In this document: positions 15,001-26,910 of the stretch, piece by piece
Layout of the letters: each line of letters opens with the position of its first letter
How positions within the stretch are numbered: the first letter of the stretch is position 1
Source of the DNA: Oscarella lobularis
Taxonomy: Eukaryota; Porifera; Homoscleromorpha; Homosclerophorida; Oscarellidae
Assembly (NCBI RefSeq): GCF_947507565.1
Contig: NC_089188.1
Coordinates: 1,178,001 to 1,242,000 of the forward strand
Length of the DNA stretch: 64,000 nucleotides
Reading direction: 5' to 3'
Notes under the pieces: generated by a model
The model's database searches: none
What the model was told of the DNA's origin: nothing
What the model saw: the letters and a program-made list of their open reading frames with translations, nothing else
Position numbers and translations under genes: made by a program

Positions 15001-18000
15001 TTTGATTCTTAGGACCTAAGTAAAATATTGAGGGCCATTCTTAGGACCAATATAATAAATTGATGGCCTAATCTTTGATTCATAGGACATAAATATTAAA
15101 TTGATGGCCTAATCTTTGATTTTTAAGACCTGAATATTAAATTGAGGGTCTAATCTTTGATTCATAGGACCTAAATATTAAATTGAGGGCCTAATCTTTG
15201 ATTCATAAGACCTAAATATTAAATTGAGGGCCTAATCTTTGTTTCTTAGATCCTAAAGATAAAATTGAGGGCCTAATCCTTCATTCTTAGGACCTAAGTA
15301 AAATATTGAGGGCCTAATCTTTGATTCTTAGGACCAATATAATAAATTGAGGGCCTAATCTTTGTTTCATAGGACCTAAGTAATAAATTGAAGGCCTAAT
15401 CTTTGATTTTTAAGACAAGAATATTAAATTGAGGGCCTAATCTTTGATTCATAGGAACTAAATATTAAATTGAGGGCCTAATCTTTGATCCTTAGGCCCA
15501 ACAGATAAAATTGAGGGCCTAATCTTTAATTCTTAGGACATAAGTAAAAAACTGAGAGCCTAATCTTTTATTCTTAGGGCCTATATATTAAATTGAGGGC
15601 CTAAATATTAAATTGAGGGCCTAATCTTTAATTCTTAGGGCCTAAATATTAAATTGAGGGCCTAACCTTTGATTCTTAGGACCGAAAGATAAAATTGAGG
15701 GCCTAATCTTTAATTCTTAGGACCTAAATATTAAATTGAGGGCCTAATCTTTGATTCTTAGGGCCTAAATATTAAATTGATGGCCTAATCTTTAATTCTT
15801 AGGACTTTAATATTAAATTGATGGCGTAATCTTTGTTTCATAGAGCCAAAAGATAAAATTGAGGGCCTAATCTTTAATTCTTAGGACTTAAATATTAAAT
15901 TGAGGGCCTAATCTTTGATTCTTAGGGCCTAAAGATAAAATTGATGGCCTAATCTTTAATTCTTAGGACTTTAATATTAAATTGATGGCGTAATCTTTGT
16001 TTCTTAGAGCCTAAAGATAAAATTGAGGGGCTAATCTTTAATTCTTAGGGCCTAAATATTAAATTGAGGGCCTAACCTTTGATTCTTAGGACCGAAAGAT
16101 AAAATTGAGGGCCTAATCTTTAATTCTTAGGAACTAAGTAAAATATTGAGGGCTTAATCTTTGATTCTTAGGACCAATATAATAAATTGATGGCCTAATC
16201 TTTGTCTCTTAGAGCCTAAAGATAAAATTGAGGGCCTAATCTTTAATTTTTAGGGCCTAAATATTAAATTGAGGGCCTAACCTTTGATTCTTAGAACCGA
16301 AAGATAAAATTGAGGGCCTAATCTTTAACTCTTAGGACTTAAATATTAAATTGAGGGCCTAATCTTTGATTTTTAAGACCTGAATATTAAATTGAGGGCC
16401 TAATCTTTGATTCATAGGACTTAAATATTAAATTGAGGGCCTAATCTTTGTTTCTTAGAGCCTAAAGATAAAATTGAGGGCCTAATCTTTAATTCTTAGG
16501 ACTTAAATATTAAATTGAGGGCCTAATCTTTGATTTTTAAGACCTGAATATTAAATTGAGGACCTAATCTTTGATTCATAGGACTTTAATATTAAATTGA
16601 TGGCGTAATCTTTGTTTCATAGAGCCAAAAGATAAAATTGAGGGCCTAATCTTTGATTCTTAGGACTTAATATTAAATTGAGGGCCTAATCTTTGATTCT
16701 TAGGGCCTAAAGATAAAATTGATGGCCTAATCTTTAATTCTTAGGACTTTAATATTAAATTGATGGCGTAATCTTTGTTTCATAGAGCCAAAAGATAAAA
16801 TTGAGGGCCTAATCTTTGATTCTTAGGACCTAAGTAAAATATTGAGGGCCTAATCTTTGATTCTAAGGACCAATATAATAAATTGAGGGCCTAATCTTTG
16901 ATTCATAGGACCTAAATATTAAATTGATGGCCTAATCTTTGATTTTTAAGACCTGAATATTAAATTGAGGGCCTAATCTTTGATCCTTAGGGCCTAAAGA
17001 TAAAATTGATAGCCTAATCTCTAATTCTTAGGACTTTAATATTAAATTGAGGGCCTAATCTTTGATTCATAGGACCTAAATATTAAATTGAGGGCCTAAT
17101 CTTTGATTCTTAGGACCTAAGTAAAATATTGAGGGCCTAATCTTTGATTCTAAGGACCAATATAATAAATTGAGGGCCTAATCTTTGATTCATAGGACCT
17201 AAATATTAAATTGAGGGCCTAATGTTTAATTCTTAGGACATAAGTAAAAAACTGAGAGCCTAATCTTTTATTCTTAGGGCCTAAATATTAAATTGAAGGC
17301 CTAAATATTAAATTGAGGGCCTAATCTTTAATTCTTAGAACCTAAATATTAAATTGAGGGCCTAACCTTTGATTCATAGGACGGAAAGATAAAATTTAGG
17401 GCCTAATCTTTAATTCTTAGGACCTAAATATTAAATTGATGGCGTAATCTTTGTTTCTTAGAGCCTAAAGATAAAATTGAGGGCCTAATCCTTAATTCTT
17501 AGGACCTAAGTAAAATATTGAGGGCCTAATCTTTGATTCTTAGGACCTAAGTAATAAATTGAAGGCCTAATCTTTGATTTTTAAGACAAGAATATTAAAT
17601 TGAGGGCCTAATCTTTGATTCATAGGACACAAATATTAAATTGAGGGCCTAATCTTTGATTCTTAGGACCTAAGTAAAATATTGAGGGCCTAATCTTTGA
17701 TTCTTAGGACCAATATAATAAATTGATGGCCTAATCTTTGATTCATAGGACCTAAATATTAAATTGAGGGCCTAATCTTTGATTCATCAGACCTAAATAT
17801 TAAAATGAGGGCCTAATCTTTGTTTCTTAGAGCCTAAAGATAAAATTGAGGGCCTAATCCTTCATTCTTAGGACCTAAGTAAAATATTGAGGGCCTAATC
17901 TTTGATTCTTAGGACCAATATAATAAATTGAGGGCCTAATCTTTGTTTCATAGGACCTAAGTAATAAATTGAAGGCCTAATCTTTGATTTTTAAGACAAG

Positions 18001-21000
18001 AATATTAAATTGAGGGCCTAATCTTTGATTCATAGGAACTAAATATTAAATTGAGGGCCTAATCTTTGATCCTTAGGCCCAACAGATAAAATTGAGGGCC
18101 TAATCTTTAATTCTTAGAGCCTAAATATTAAATTGAGGGCCTAATCTTTGTTTCTTAGAGCCTAAAGTTAAAATTGAGGGCCTAATCTTAATTCTTAGGA
18201 CATAAGTAAAATATTGAGGGCCTAATCTTTGATTCTTAGGACCAATATAATAAATTGAGGGCCTAATCTTTGTTTCATAGGACCTAAGTAATAAATTGAA
18301 GGCCTAATCTTTGATTTTTAAGACAAGAATATTAAATTGAGGGCCTAATCTTTGATTCATAGGACCTAAATATTAAATTGAGGGCCTAATCTTTGATCCT
18401 TAGGGCCTAAAGATAAAATTGATAGCCTAATCTCTAATTCTTAGGACTTTAATATTAAATTGAGGGCCTAATCTTTGATTCATAGGACCTAAATATTAAA
18501 TTGAGGGCCTAATCTTTGATTCATAGGACCTAAATATTAAATTGAGGGCCAAATCTTTGATTCTTAGGACCTAAGTAAAATATTGAGGGCCTAATCTTTG
18601 ATTCTAAGGACCAATATAATAAATTGAGGGCCTAATCTTTGATTCATAGGACCTAAATATTAAATTGATGGCCTAATCTTTGATTTTTAAGACCTGAATA
18701 TTAAATTGTGGGCCTAATCTTTGATTCTTATGACCTTAATAATAAATTGAGAGCCTAATCTTTTATTTTTAAGACCTGAATATTAAATTGTAGGCCTAAT
18801 CTTTGATTTTTAAGACCTGAATATTAAATTGAGGGCCTAATCTTTGATTCATAGGACACAAATATTAAATTGAGGGCCTAATCTTTGATTCTTAGGACCT
18901 AAGTAAAATATTGAGGGCCTAATCTTTGATTCTTAGGACCAATATAATAAATTGATGGCCTAATCTTTGATTCATAGGACCTAAATATTAAATTGAGGGC
19001 CTAATCTTTGATTCATCAGACCTAAATATTAAAATGAGGGCCTAATCTTTGTTTCTTAGAGCCTAAAGATAAAATTGAGGGCCTAATCCTTCATTCTTAG
19101 GACCTAAGTAAAATATTGAGGGCCTAATCTTTGATTCTTAGGACCAATATAATAAATTGAGGGCCTAATCTTTGTTTCATAGGACCTAAGTAATAAATTG
19201 AAGGCCTAATCTTTGATTTTTAAGACAAGAATATTAAATTGAGGGCCTAATCTTTGATTCATAGGAACTAAATATTAAATTGAGGGCCTAATCTTTGATC
19301 CTTAGGCCCAACAGATAAAATTGAGGGCCTAATCTTTAATTCTTAGAACATAAGTAAAAAACTGAGAGCCTAATCTTTTATTCTTAGGGCCTATATATTA
19401 AATTGAGGGACTAAATATTAAATTGAGGGCCTAATCTTTAATTCTTAGGGCCTAAATATTAAATTGAGGGCCTAACTTTTGATTCTTAGGACCGAAAGAT
19501 AAAATTGAGGGCCTAATCTTTAATTCTTAGGACATAAATATTAAATTGAGGGCCTAATCTTTGAATCATAAGACCTAAATATTAAATTGAGGGCCTAATC
19601 TTTGATTCATAGGACCAAAATATTAAATTGAGGGCCTAATCTTTGATCCTTAGGGCCAATATAATAAATTCATGGCCTAATCATTGATTCATAGGACATA
19701 AGTATTAAATTGATGGCCTAATCTTTGATTTTTAAGACCTGAATATTAAATTGAGGGCCTAATCCTTGATTCATAGGACTTAAATATTAAATTGAGGGCC
19801 TAATCTTTGATTCATAGGACCTAAATATTAAATTGAGGGCCAAATCTTTGATTCTTAGGACCTAAGTAAAATATTGAGGGCCTAATCTTTGATTCTTAGG
19901 ACCTAAATATTAAATTGAGGGCCTAATCTTTGATTTTTAAGACTTGAATATTAAATTGAGGGCCTAATCTTTGATTCATAGGACCAAAATATTAAATTCA
20001 GGGCCTAATCTTTGATCCTTAGGGCCAATATAATAAATCGAGGGCCTAATCTTTGATTCATAGGACCTAAATATTAAATTGATGGCCTAATCTTTGATTT
20101 TTAAGACCAGAATATTAAATTGAGGGCCTAATCTTTGATTCATAGGACCTAAATATTAAATTGAGGGCCAAATCTTTGATTCTTAGGACCTAAGTAAAAT
20201 ATTGAGGGCCTAATCTTTGATTCTTAGGACCTAAATATTAAATTGAGGGCCTAATATTTGATTTTTAAGACTTGAATATTAAATTAAGGCTAAATCTTTG
20301 ATTCATATTAAATTGAGGGCCTAATCCTTAATTCTTACGACCTAAGTAAAATATTGAGGGCCTAATCTTTGATTCTTAGGACCAATATAATAAATTGATG
20401 GCCTAATCTTTGATTCATAGGACATAAGTATTAAATTGATGGCCTAATCTTTGATCTTTAAGACCTGAATATTAAATTGAGGGCCTAATCTTTGATTCAT
20501 AGGACCTAAATATTAAATTGAGGGCCTAATCTTTGATTCTTAGGACCTAAATATTAAATTGAGGGCCTAATTTTTGATTTTTAAGACTTGAATATTAAAT
20601 TAAGGCTAAATCTTTGATTCATATTAAATTGAGGGCCTAATCCTTAATTCTTAGGACCTAAGTAAAATATTGAGGGCCTAATCTTTGATTCTAAGGACCA
20701 ATATAATAAATTGAGGGCCTAATCTTTGATTCATAGGACATAAATATTAAATTGATGGCCTAATCTTTGATTTTTAAGACCAGAATATTAAATTGAGGGC
20801 CTAATCTTTGATTCATAGGACCTAAATATTAAATTGAGGGCCTAATCTTTGATTCTTAGGACCTAAAGATAAAATTGAGGGCCTAATCCTTAATTCTTAG
20901 GACCTGAGTAAAATATTGAAGGCCTAATCTTTGATTCTTAGGACCTAAGTAATAAATTGAAGGCCTAATCTTTGATTTTTAAGACAAGAATATTAAATTG

Positions 21001-24000
21001 AGGGCCTAATCTTTGATTCATAGGAACTAAATATTAAATTGAGGGCCTAATCTTTGATCCTTAGGCCCAACAGATAAAATTGAGGGCCTAATCTTTAATT
21101 CTTAGAACATAAGTAAAAAACTGATAGCCTAATCTTTTATTCTTAGGGCCTATATATTAAATTGAAGGCCTAAATATTAAATTGAGGGCCTAATCTTTAA
21201 TTCTTAGGGCCTAAATATTAAATTGAGGGCCTAACCTTTGATTCTTAGGACCGAAAGATAAAATTGAGGGCCTAATCTTTAATTCTTAGGACCTAAATAT
21301 TAAATTGAGGGCCTAATCTTTGATTCTTAGGGCCTAAATATTAAATTGATGGCCTAATCTTTAATTCTTAGGACTTTAATATTAAATTGATGGCGTAATC
21401 TTTGTTTCATAGAGCCAAAAGATAAAATTGAGAGCCTAATCTTTAATTCTTAGGACATAAGTAAAAAACTGAGATCCTAATCTTTGATTCTTAGGACCTA
21501 AATATTAAATTGAGGAACTCATCTTTAATTCTTAGGGCCTAAATATTAAATTGAGGGCTTAATCTTTGATTCTTAGGACTTTAATATTAAATTGATGGCC
21601 TAATCATTGTTTCTTAGAGCCTAAAGATAAAAATTGAGGGCCTAATCTTTGATTCTTAGGGCCTAAATATGAAATTGAGGGCCTAATCTTTAATTCTTAG
21701 GAAATTGAGGGCCTAATCTTTAATTCTTAGGAAATTGAGGGCCTAATCTTTAATTCTTAGGTACTGTTCACGTTTCACAGTATAGTGGTACTAAAATGCG
21801 CGAGATGGATGTGGCATCTCAACGCATCTCATCTGCGTTGAAACAGACGCGACACGGTGATGCGGGCAGAATCCAGGACTCTTAAAACATGCGGACGTAC
21901 CTCAAGAGCGGCCGCCGAATCTTCTTTGACTTCCGCAGATTCAGATTCGTCGTCGCCGTCGTCGCCGTCGTCGTCGCCGTCATCGTCGCCGTCATCGTCC
22001 TCAATGTGAATATCAAGGATCTTTTTTTGAATTTCCTCAAGCTGTTCTTCAACGGCGTCTCTCATTTCCTAAACAAGATTGACGTCAGAAAAACACGACT
22101 TTTGAATTACCGAAGTCTCACCGCGTCATCCTCCACATCCAATCTGTGCAAACAAGCCTTTAGAGAATCCTGGGCCTTTTCCAAATACGTTCGACTCCGC
22201 GTGAGATCTGATTCAGACTCAAACTCCCCTTCTTCCTCGTGATTGGTCATGAGCGACTTGGCCATAGATTTCCATATCTGAAAACTGAAAAATTGATCAA
22301 GTGAAAACAGATACCACGTCGAGGTTCACCTGAGCTTGATTCCACGCTCCGTCCGCTGTATCGAGATGGTCATAGAGATCCAAGGCTTGTCTGACGTCTC
22401 CTTGTCGCACCGCAATCTCGGCCAAAGACGACGTGCATTCGTGCAAAAGCTCGTCAAAGCTCGCGCTCTGGAACACAAAACAAAAACGAAGTGGGGATAT
22501 AAAAAATTACGAAAATATTTAAAACTGACATCAACGAGTCCAGATCCGTCGCCAAACCACGACTCTCCGCCAACGGTATCTGAACTGGCGCTGCAAAAAA
22601 AATTTTTTTAAATCCCGCTAAAGAAACTAGTTCACTGACTTGATCAAAAGCTGCACGCCTTCTCTGGCGGCTTGCCAGTACAATGCAGCGCGTTTTTCCA
22701 GTGCCCGATATTCGTCTTCGCTTTCGCCGCGAAATTCGTCGATCTGATGCGCGAAATCCAGTTACGAAATCCAAAATAAATGCTACTACCGGTACTACCT
22801 TAGCAGTGAAGATTCGTCCAAGGTGAGCCAATGGACAGGCTCCAATTGCACGCTTTCGTATCACTCGAATAATGGTGATTCCCTTTTGAACGATCGTCTT
22901 CAATTCAGACGTTTCTTTTACACTATAATTCCCATTAATTAAATCATACAAAATATATAAAACAGTTTATTTGCCTTATTGACTTTCCCCTGACCAGCTC
23001 CAATAAAGCCGTCCACCATCGCGCCGTCTCCGGAGAAACGAGCTTCGGTGCAAGAGCTTCCGGGAGCAATATCGGGCCTCCGGATTGAGCTCTTTCCGTG
23101 GCAGACTGCCTGACTTTACACGTCGCATCATAAATAACTCCGAAGAGAAAAGCCTTGGGAACGTGGTCTCTCTATATTCTGCCTACTGGGAAACGAGACT
23201 ACGGAGAACTTACTTCCACATCGTGAATGGATAGCGATTCATAGCGATTTCCTTCCAAGTCGTCACAATGCATGGGAAATCTTCCAAACAGTCCAAGACA
23301 CCAGCCACTTACTGTCCAACACAAATCATAAATAATTATAGAGATATTACTATTATTTACCGTCTGGTATGACAGGTGGGTTCTTTAGGCCGCAGCTGGC
23401 GCCGATCCACGCTATTCGGTGAAGATTTCTTGTACCAATCACCGAAACTGTCGAGAAAGATTGGAAAATTAAATTCGTAGGCATGTCTTATCCCACTTCT
23501 TTCGAGCGGCGCCAATTCATCCAACTCGGGCACTTTTATATTGTGCAATCGCAAGACGGGATTCTGACTCAAAAAGGACTGAAAAAGAACGTACGTGTGC
23601 ACATACGTACGTTGCATATTTATCACCAGCTTACCTTGCCCTTATCGTAGCCCTTGGCCCCTTTAAAAATCGACGAAATAATAGCCTGTTCCCCCAAAAG
23701 CGAAAATATCATTACAATATCAGAGAAATATCGCTCGAGAGAGACCCACCTGTTTGAATTTGACGTCATCTAGAATCGGACTATCTCCTTCTCTTGAACG
23801 AGCGTCCAGAAGAAAATGACCTAAAGAGGCGGTACAATAACGAGTCACTCACTGACACCACTAGGTGTTTCTCATACCGGCAAGACAACGACGAGTGCAG
23901 CCAATTTTGTACAGCATCGCCACTAAGCTTTGAGTCATTTCCCCGGCAATGTCAACGTCCACGAGCTTTTTGTCAATTACAGGTAGACTGAGACACGCCG

Positions 24001-25681
24001 TGAAAAAGAAACGGGCATGTTCCATGGCCTTTTGCCACAAGATTCGCTTCTATAATTAAAAAGAATTATTATCTTGGCAATGAAATAAAGAATTTACCTC
24101 TTGGGCTTTCTTGAGTTGAATTGTTGCGCAGTGTTCGTAGACTTTGCCTTGCATTTCGATGAGGCCGGCTTGAAACGTTCGCAGGGCTATGCTGTCCGCC
24201 GCGACGTCAACGGTTAGAGAATCGATTGACTTCGCTTCATTCAGGGCTTGGTCAAGTCTGGGACCTCCGCTTATGAGTCTAAGAATTGCCTACGTTACGC
24301 GCTATGTACCTAATCACGTTTTGCAGGACGTTGTCGAGTTCGTAGGGAAAGCTGAGCGAGACCGTTTGATCCAGCAAGTGAAGATGAATTATGCGGGCAA
24401 TTAAATGCTCCGATGAGTCGACTAGAGAAAAAATTCAAACGACTGTTTAATTAATTAATTGATCCTTTACCCATGCTTTTCTCCATGAAATCCTATAATT
24501 GAAAAAACGGCTATTTCAATTTATCAAGAATGATTTTTCTCGTTTTTTTACTTCGACCACTCTGAGTGACATGTGAAGCCATTTGTCGGTGGAAGGAAAG
24601 TCCGATAGCCAAGTCTTTGCACAATGAGAATAAGCCTTATCAATTTGGCCTAGCAGAAAAACGCATTAGTCGCCCAGAAAAACGCGAGGCCGGTACACCA
24701 AACATGTATTAGTATAAAGCTCGACAAGTTTCACGTGAACGTCAACATTACGAGGATTCTGCAACTAGAAGAGGACATATATACGTAGAGACCATCAAAA
24801 CCTCCCCTTTAACTATTACCAAGAACTTTATAAGCAGTTGCTCCATTGTATTCGCTGCAGCTTTGTTGCCTCTTCCAAGCAATTTCAGCACCACTGCCTA
24901 GAAGAACCCGTCAACTACAGACATATTTATTTATTTATTTATATTACCTGAACGTCTAGAGCTAACGACCAATATTTCTCCTTTTTCATTAGCAAGGCTA
25001 CGATCTGTTCTACTTGCTTTGGAGTGCACAGCTACATAGGCGTTTATCTGCAAAGCATTCCTCACGTGATATCCCTACGGCACCTCGCTCTGGTGAACGT
25101 CTTCCTTGCAATACAATTGGCCAACTAAAATAGAATAAATAAAGAGGCGATTTCCTTAGGGAGAGACCTCTTTATACTTTTCACCCAAAGACTTTCCTGG
25201 CTCCTTCTCAGCTGCAGAGACCTAAAAAAACCCCAATAATTAATTTACATATTTACATATATGTATGTATACCGAGAATAATTTTCCAAAGCTTTGACAT
25301 GAAGATTTTTTCTCTCCAGCAATTCTCCCTTCAACTTGTAGGCCCTTTCAATTCAAACGTCTACACTTTCCGCATTCCTTCGTAAGCGTAAACCTACTCG
25401 AAATCGTTTGGAGCAATGCTCACATAAGAATCCAACGATCTAAAAAGGAAAATCGAATAGAAAACGCGATTTCACTTCTTCGTCGCACCTAAGCGCGTCA
25501 TCGACGCTTCCCGCATCTCTATACATTCTCGCTATAGACATTCCTTGCAGGGAAGCCTTGAAAAGAAGCGAACTAGCGAAGGAATCGGACTCGAGCGCAA
25601 AGGGGGCCCCCCCCAAACCTCTTTCGAAGTAGGCATCCGCTTCACGTAGGAGACCACGTCTTCGAGCCGTCTCGTAGACAT
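1..25681 (-). CDS. RANBP2: RANBP2/NUP358 nucleoporin, 3' end outside window
   Basis: Giant cytoplasmic-filament nucleoporin that binds Ran-GTP at the nuclear pore. Exon 1 (25619-25681) begins MSTRRLEDVVSYVKRM. Exon 2 (25489-25556) continues with SLQGMSIARMYRDAGSVDDA, and a later exon with AYKLKGELLERKNLHVKALE; these align with the vertebrate TPR start. Further TPR-region matches are VPELDELAPLERSGIRHAYE (about 23.5 kb) and a PILLP...ETARWWTALLELV stretch (about 23.0 kb). After an acidic Asp/Gly run (about 21.97 kb) the gene crosses a 20-kb intron. The downstream exons give a coiled coil (1780-1909), a poly-Ala/poly-Pro linker with FG motifs, a Ran-binding domain (LFRFDRDSGGWKERG, VLKVCANHRIAPDMELKPL; about 590-870), a RanBP2-type zinc finger (GSWTCNACLV...ACRACASP; about 390-460) and the start of a second Ran-binding domain. 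The remaining C-terminus lies left of position 1. Splice phase is 0 on both sides of the long intron, supporting one gene. Start shared with a 116-bp divergent promoter. Confidence 0.9.
2222..21762. repeat. Intronic minisatellite, about 41-bp unit, roughly 480 units
   Basis: A typical unit starts GAGGGCCTAATCTTTGATTC and continues TTAGGACCTAAATATTAAATT (written here in two halves; total 41 bp). Recognisable variants recur in fixed orders, e.g. endings ...CCTAAGTAAAATATT, ...CCAATATAATAAATT, ...CCTGAATATTAAATT and ...CCTAAAGATAAAATT, plus a variant with GATGGCGTAATCTTTGTTTC. Short half-units and a terminal run of three 30-bp units (21685-21762) occur. The array is AT-rich and contains no convincing long reading frame. 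It lies wholly inside one RANBP2 intron. Confidence 0.97.
6985..16290. repeat. Higher-order tandem duplication of about 4.65-4.8 kb within the satellite
   Basis: Rare unit variants recur at a constant distance. GACATAAAGAATAAATTGAG is at 7011 and 11653; GATAACCTAATCTTTGATTT is at 7151 and 11792 (offset 4641). GAAATAAGTAAAAAACTGAG is at 8641 and 13447, and again at 9563 and 14369 (offset 4806 both times). The 165-bp change in offset is explained by a block of about four units present at about 13280-13445 and missing from the equivalent place in the first copy. The copies are therefore about 6985-11630 and 11630-16290. Confidence 0.85.
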
Positions 25682-25797
25682 GATCGCAAGGCGACAACGC
25701 TCGCTACGGTTGCGCCAAGGCTATAATAGGTTCCGCGTTCGATTTGCCAAGCAGGCGCGCTAAAACCACGTGGCAGGACACGTGAACTTTCTGCAAC
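25682..25797. promoter_or_regulatory. Divergent promoter between RANBP2 and WDR74
   Basis: Only 116 bp separate the RANBP2 start codon (minus strand) from the WDR74 start codon (plus strand), so both promoters must lie here or in the first exons. No clear TATA box was identified; the assignment rests on position only. Confidence 0.5.
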
Positions 25798-26877
25798 ATG
25801 GAACTCCCTGCAACTTGGCTTGGAACGCGAAAGGGCACGATAAAGGAGGTCGACCTGTCGGGCGGGACGTTTACGAATTGCAGCTCGATCGAGGAAATGG
25901 ACGCGGCGAAGGAGGTGAGGGCTCTCGAGTGGTTCGACGACACGACACTCGTCGTCGCTCACAAGAATGGTCCAATCAAAACGTTCGACGTCGAAAGCAA
26001 GCAATTTCGTCCTTTCGTCGACGCGAAAGACGAAGTGGCGACGGCGCTCGCGTGGCCCGACGAGAAATCGATTCTCTACTGCACGACGACGGGAAAACTC
26101 GCTCTTTTCGACGAAAAAATCGAACCAATCATAGCAGAGACGTCGATAGGTACTCACGTGGCCTGTTTACGTCAGAATCCTCTCCAACGGTGCCTCGTTG
26201 CGAGTGGCGGCAAAGAAAACGACCTGAAAATATACGATTTGAATAATGGAATGAACGGAAAAAAATTCGAACCGATATTTCGCGCTAAGAACGTGCGCAA
26301 CGATCGCCTCGACCTTCGCGTCCCCGTATGGGTAACAGCCGTCGCTTTTCAAAACGACTCGACGCTCGTAACGGGCACCGCGCACCATCAAGTGCGCGTC
26401 TACGACACAAAAGCGCAACGACGTCCCGTACTTTCCGTAGAACACGGCGACGCGTCCATAACAACGATAGACACGTGCCCTCGTGATGGGAATGCGGTTG
26501 TCATGGGAAACGGGCACGGTTTGGTATTGAGGTTGGATTTGAGAAACGGAGGTGGGGTCGTCGGTCGATACAAAGGGCCAGCCGGGTGCGTTCGGAGTGT
26601 TCGGTGTTGGGGGCCCGTCGTCGTTTCCGCGGGTCTCGATCGGATGGTTTGGGTGCACGAGGGAGAAAGTCGGAAGGTGCTAAAGAAGATCTACGCGAAG
26701 CAGGAGGTGTCGTGCGTCGCGTTGGGAATGGGAAAGCGGAAGGAGAAGCGAAGCGAGACGAAGGAAGAGAATGATGACGACGCGGCAGATAGCGACGCGG
26801 ACGAGATTTGGAATCAGATGGACATTATACCAGACCTCGAACCAAAAAAGAAGAAGAAACGAACTACTAAAGCCTAG
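25798..26877 (+). CDS. WDR74: WDR74, WD-repeat ribosome-assembly factor
   Basis: A 359-residue WD-repeat protein, ortholog of human WDR74/yeast Nsa1, a nucleolar factor that acts with the AAA ATPase NVL/Rix7 in maturing the large ribosomal subunit. The diagnostic core is very close to the human protein: VASGGKENDLKIYDL, then FRAKNVRNDRLDLRVPVWVT, then HHQVRVYDTKAQRRPVL, and SAGLDRMVWVHE in the last blade. The C-terminus is an acidic stretch followed by a KKKKKR basic tail, the usual nucleolar-type ending of this family. It is intronless, unlike most neighbours. The start codon is the first ATG of the frame and matches the family N-terminus (TWLGTRKGTIKEVDL). Its stop lies 33 bp from the TAF6 stop in tail-to-tail arrangement, so the two 3' UTRs probably overlap. 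Confidence 0.96.
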   Translation: MELPATWLGTRKGTIKEVDLSGGTFTNCSSIEEMDAAKEVRALEWFDDTTLVVAHKNGPIKTFDVESKQFRPFVDAKDEVATALAWPDEKSILYCTTTGKLALFDEKIEPIIAETSIGTHVACLRQNPLQRCLVASGGKENDLKIYDLNNGMNGKKFEPIFRAKNVRNDRLDLRVPVWVTAVAFQNDSTLVTGTAHHQVRVYDTKAQRRPVLSVEHGDASITTIDTCPRDGNAVVMGNGHGLVLRLDLRNGGGVVGRYKGPAGCVRSVRCWGPVVVSAGLDRMVWVHEGESRKVLKKIYAKQEVSCVALGMGKRKEKRSETKEENDDDAADSDADEIWNQMDIIPDLEPKKKKKRTTKA

Positions 26878-26910
26878 AAAAAAATTTTTTTTCATTTTAA
26901 CCGTATTCGT

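Larger units (their letters stand above)
1910..21900 (-). other. 19,991-bp intron of RANBP2
   Basis: On the minus strand the donor is CTTGAG|GTACGT at 21900 and the acceptor TTTTCTAG at 1910, followed by the exon starting CTTGCAAATTCC. Both flanking exons are phase 0, and the joined frame runs from an acidic segment into a coiled coil (LANSRITELSSCVEDLTGSL). All other introns in this gene are tens of bases long. Apart from about 310 bp at the acceptor end (1910-2220) and about 140 bp at the donor end, the intron is entirely minisatellite. Confidence 0.85.

Noticed and set aside
2222-21762. CRISPR array or telomeric repeat
   Set aside because: The units are contiguous, without unique spacers, and lie in a eukaryotic intron. 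TTAGGG occurs inside some units (TTAGGGCCTAA), but never as a tandem telomere motif.
2222-21762. RANBP2 split into two separate genes by the satellite
   Set aside because: The exons either side are phase-compatible, on the same strand, and carry the N-terminal TPR and the downstream RanBD/zinc-finger parts of the same protein family. No second start codon or promoter is evident near 1.9 kb.
2222-21762. Centromeric satellite
   Set aside because: The array is only about 20 kb, sits within a gene intron and is flanked by dense genes. Nothing supports a centromere.
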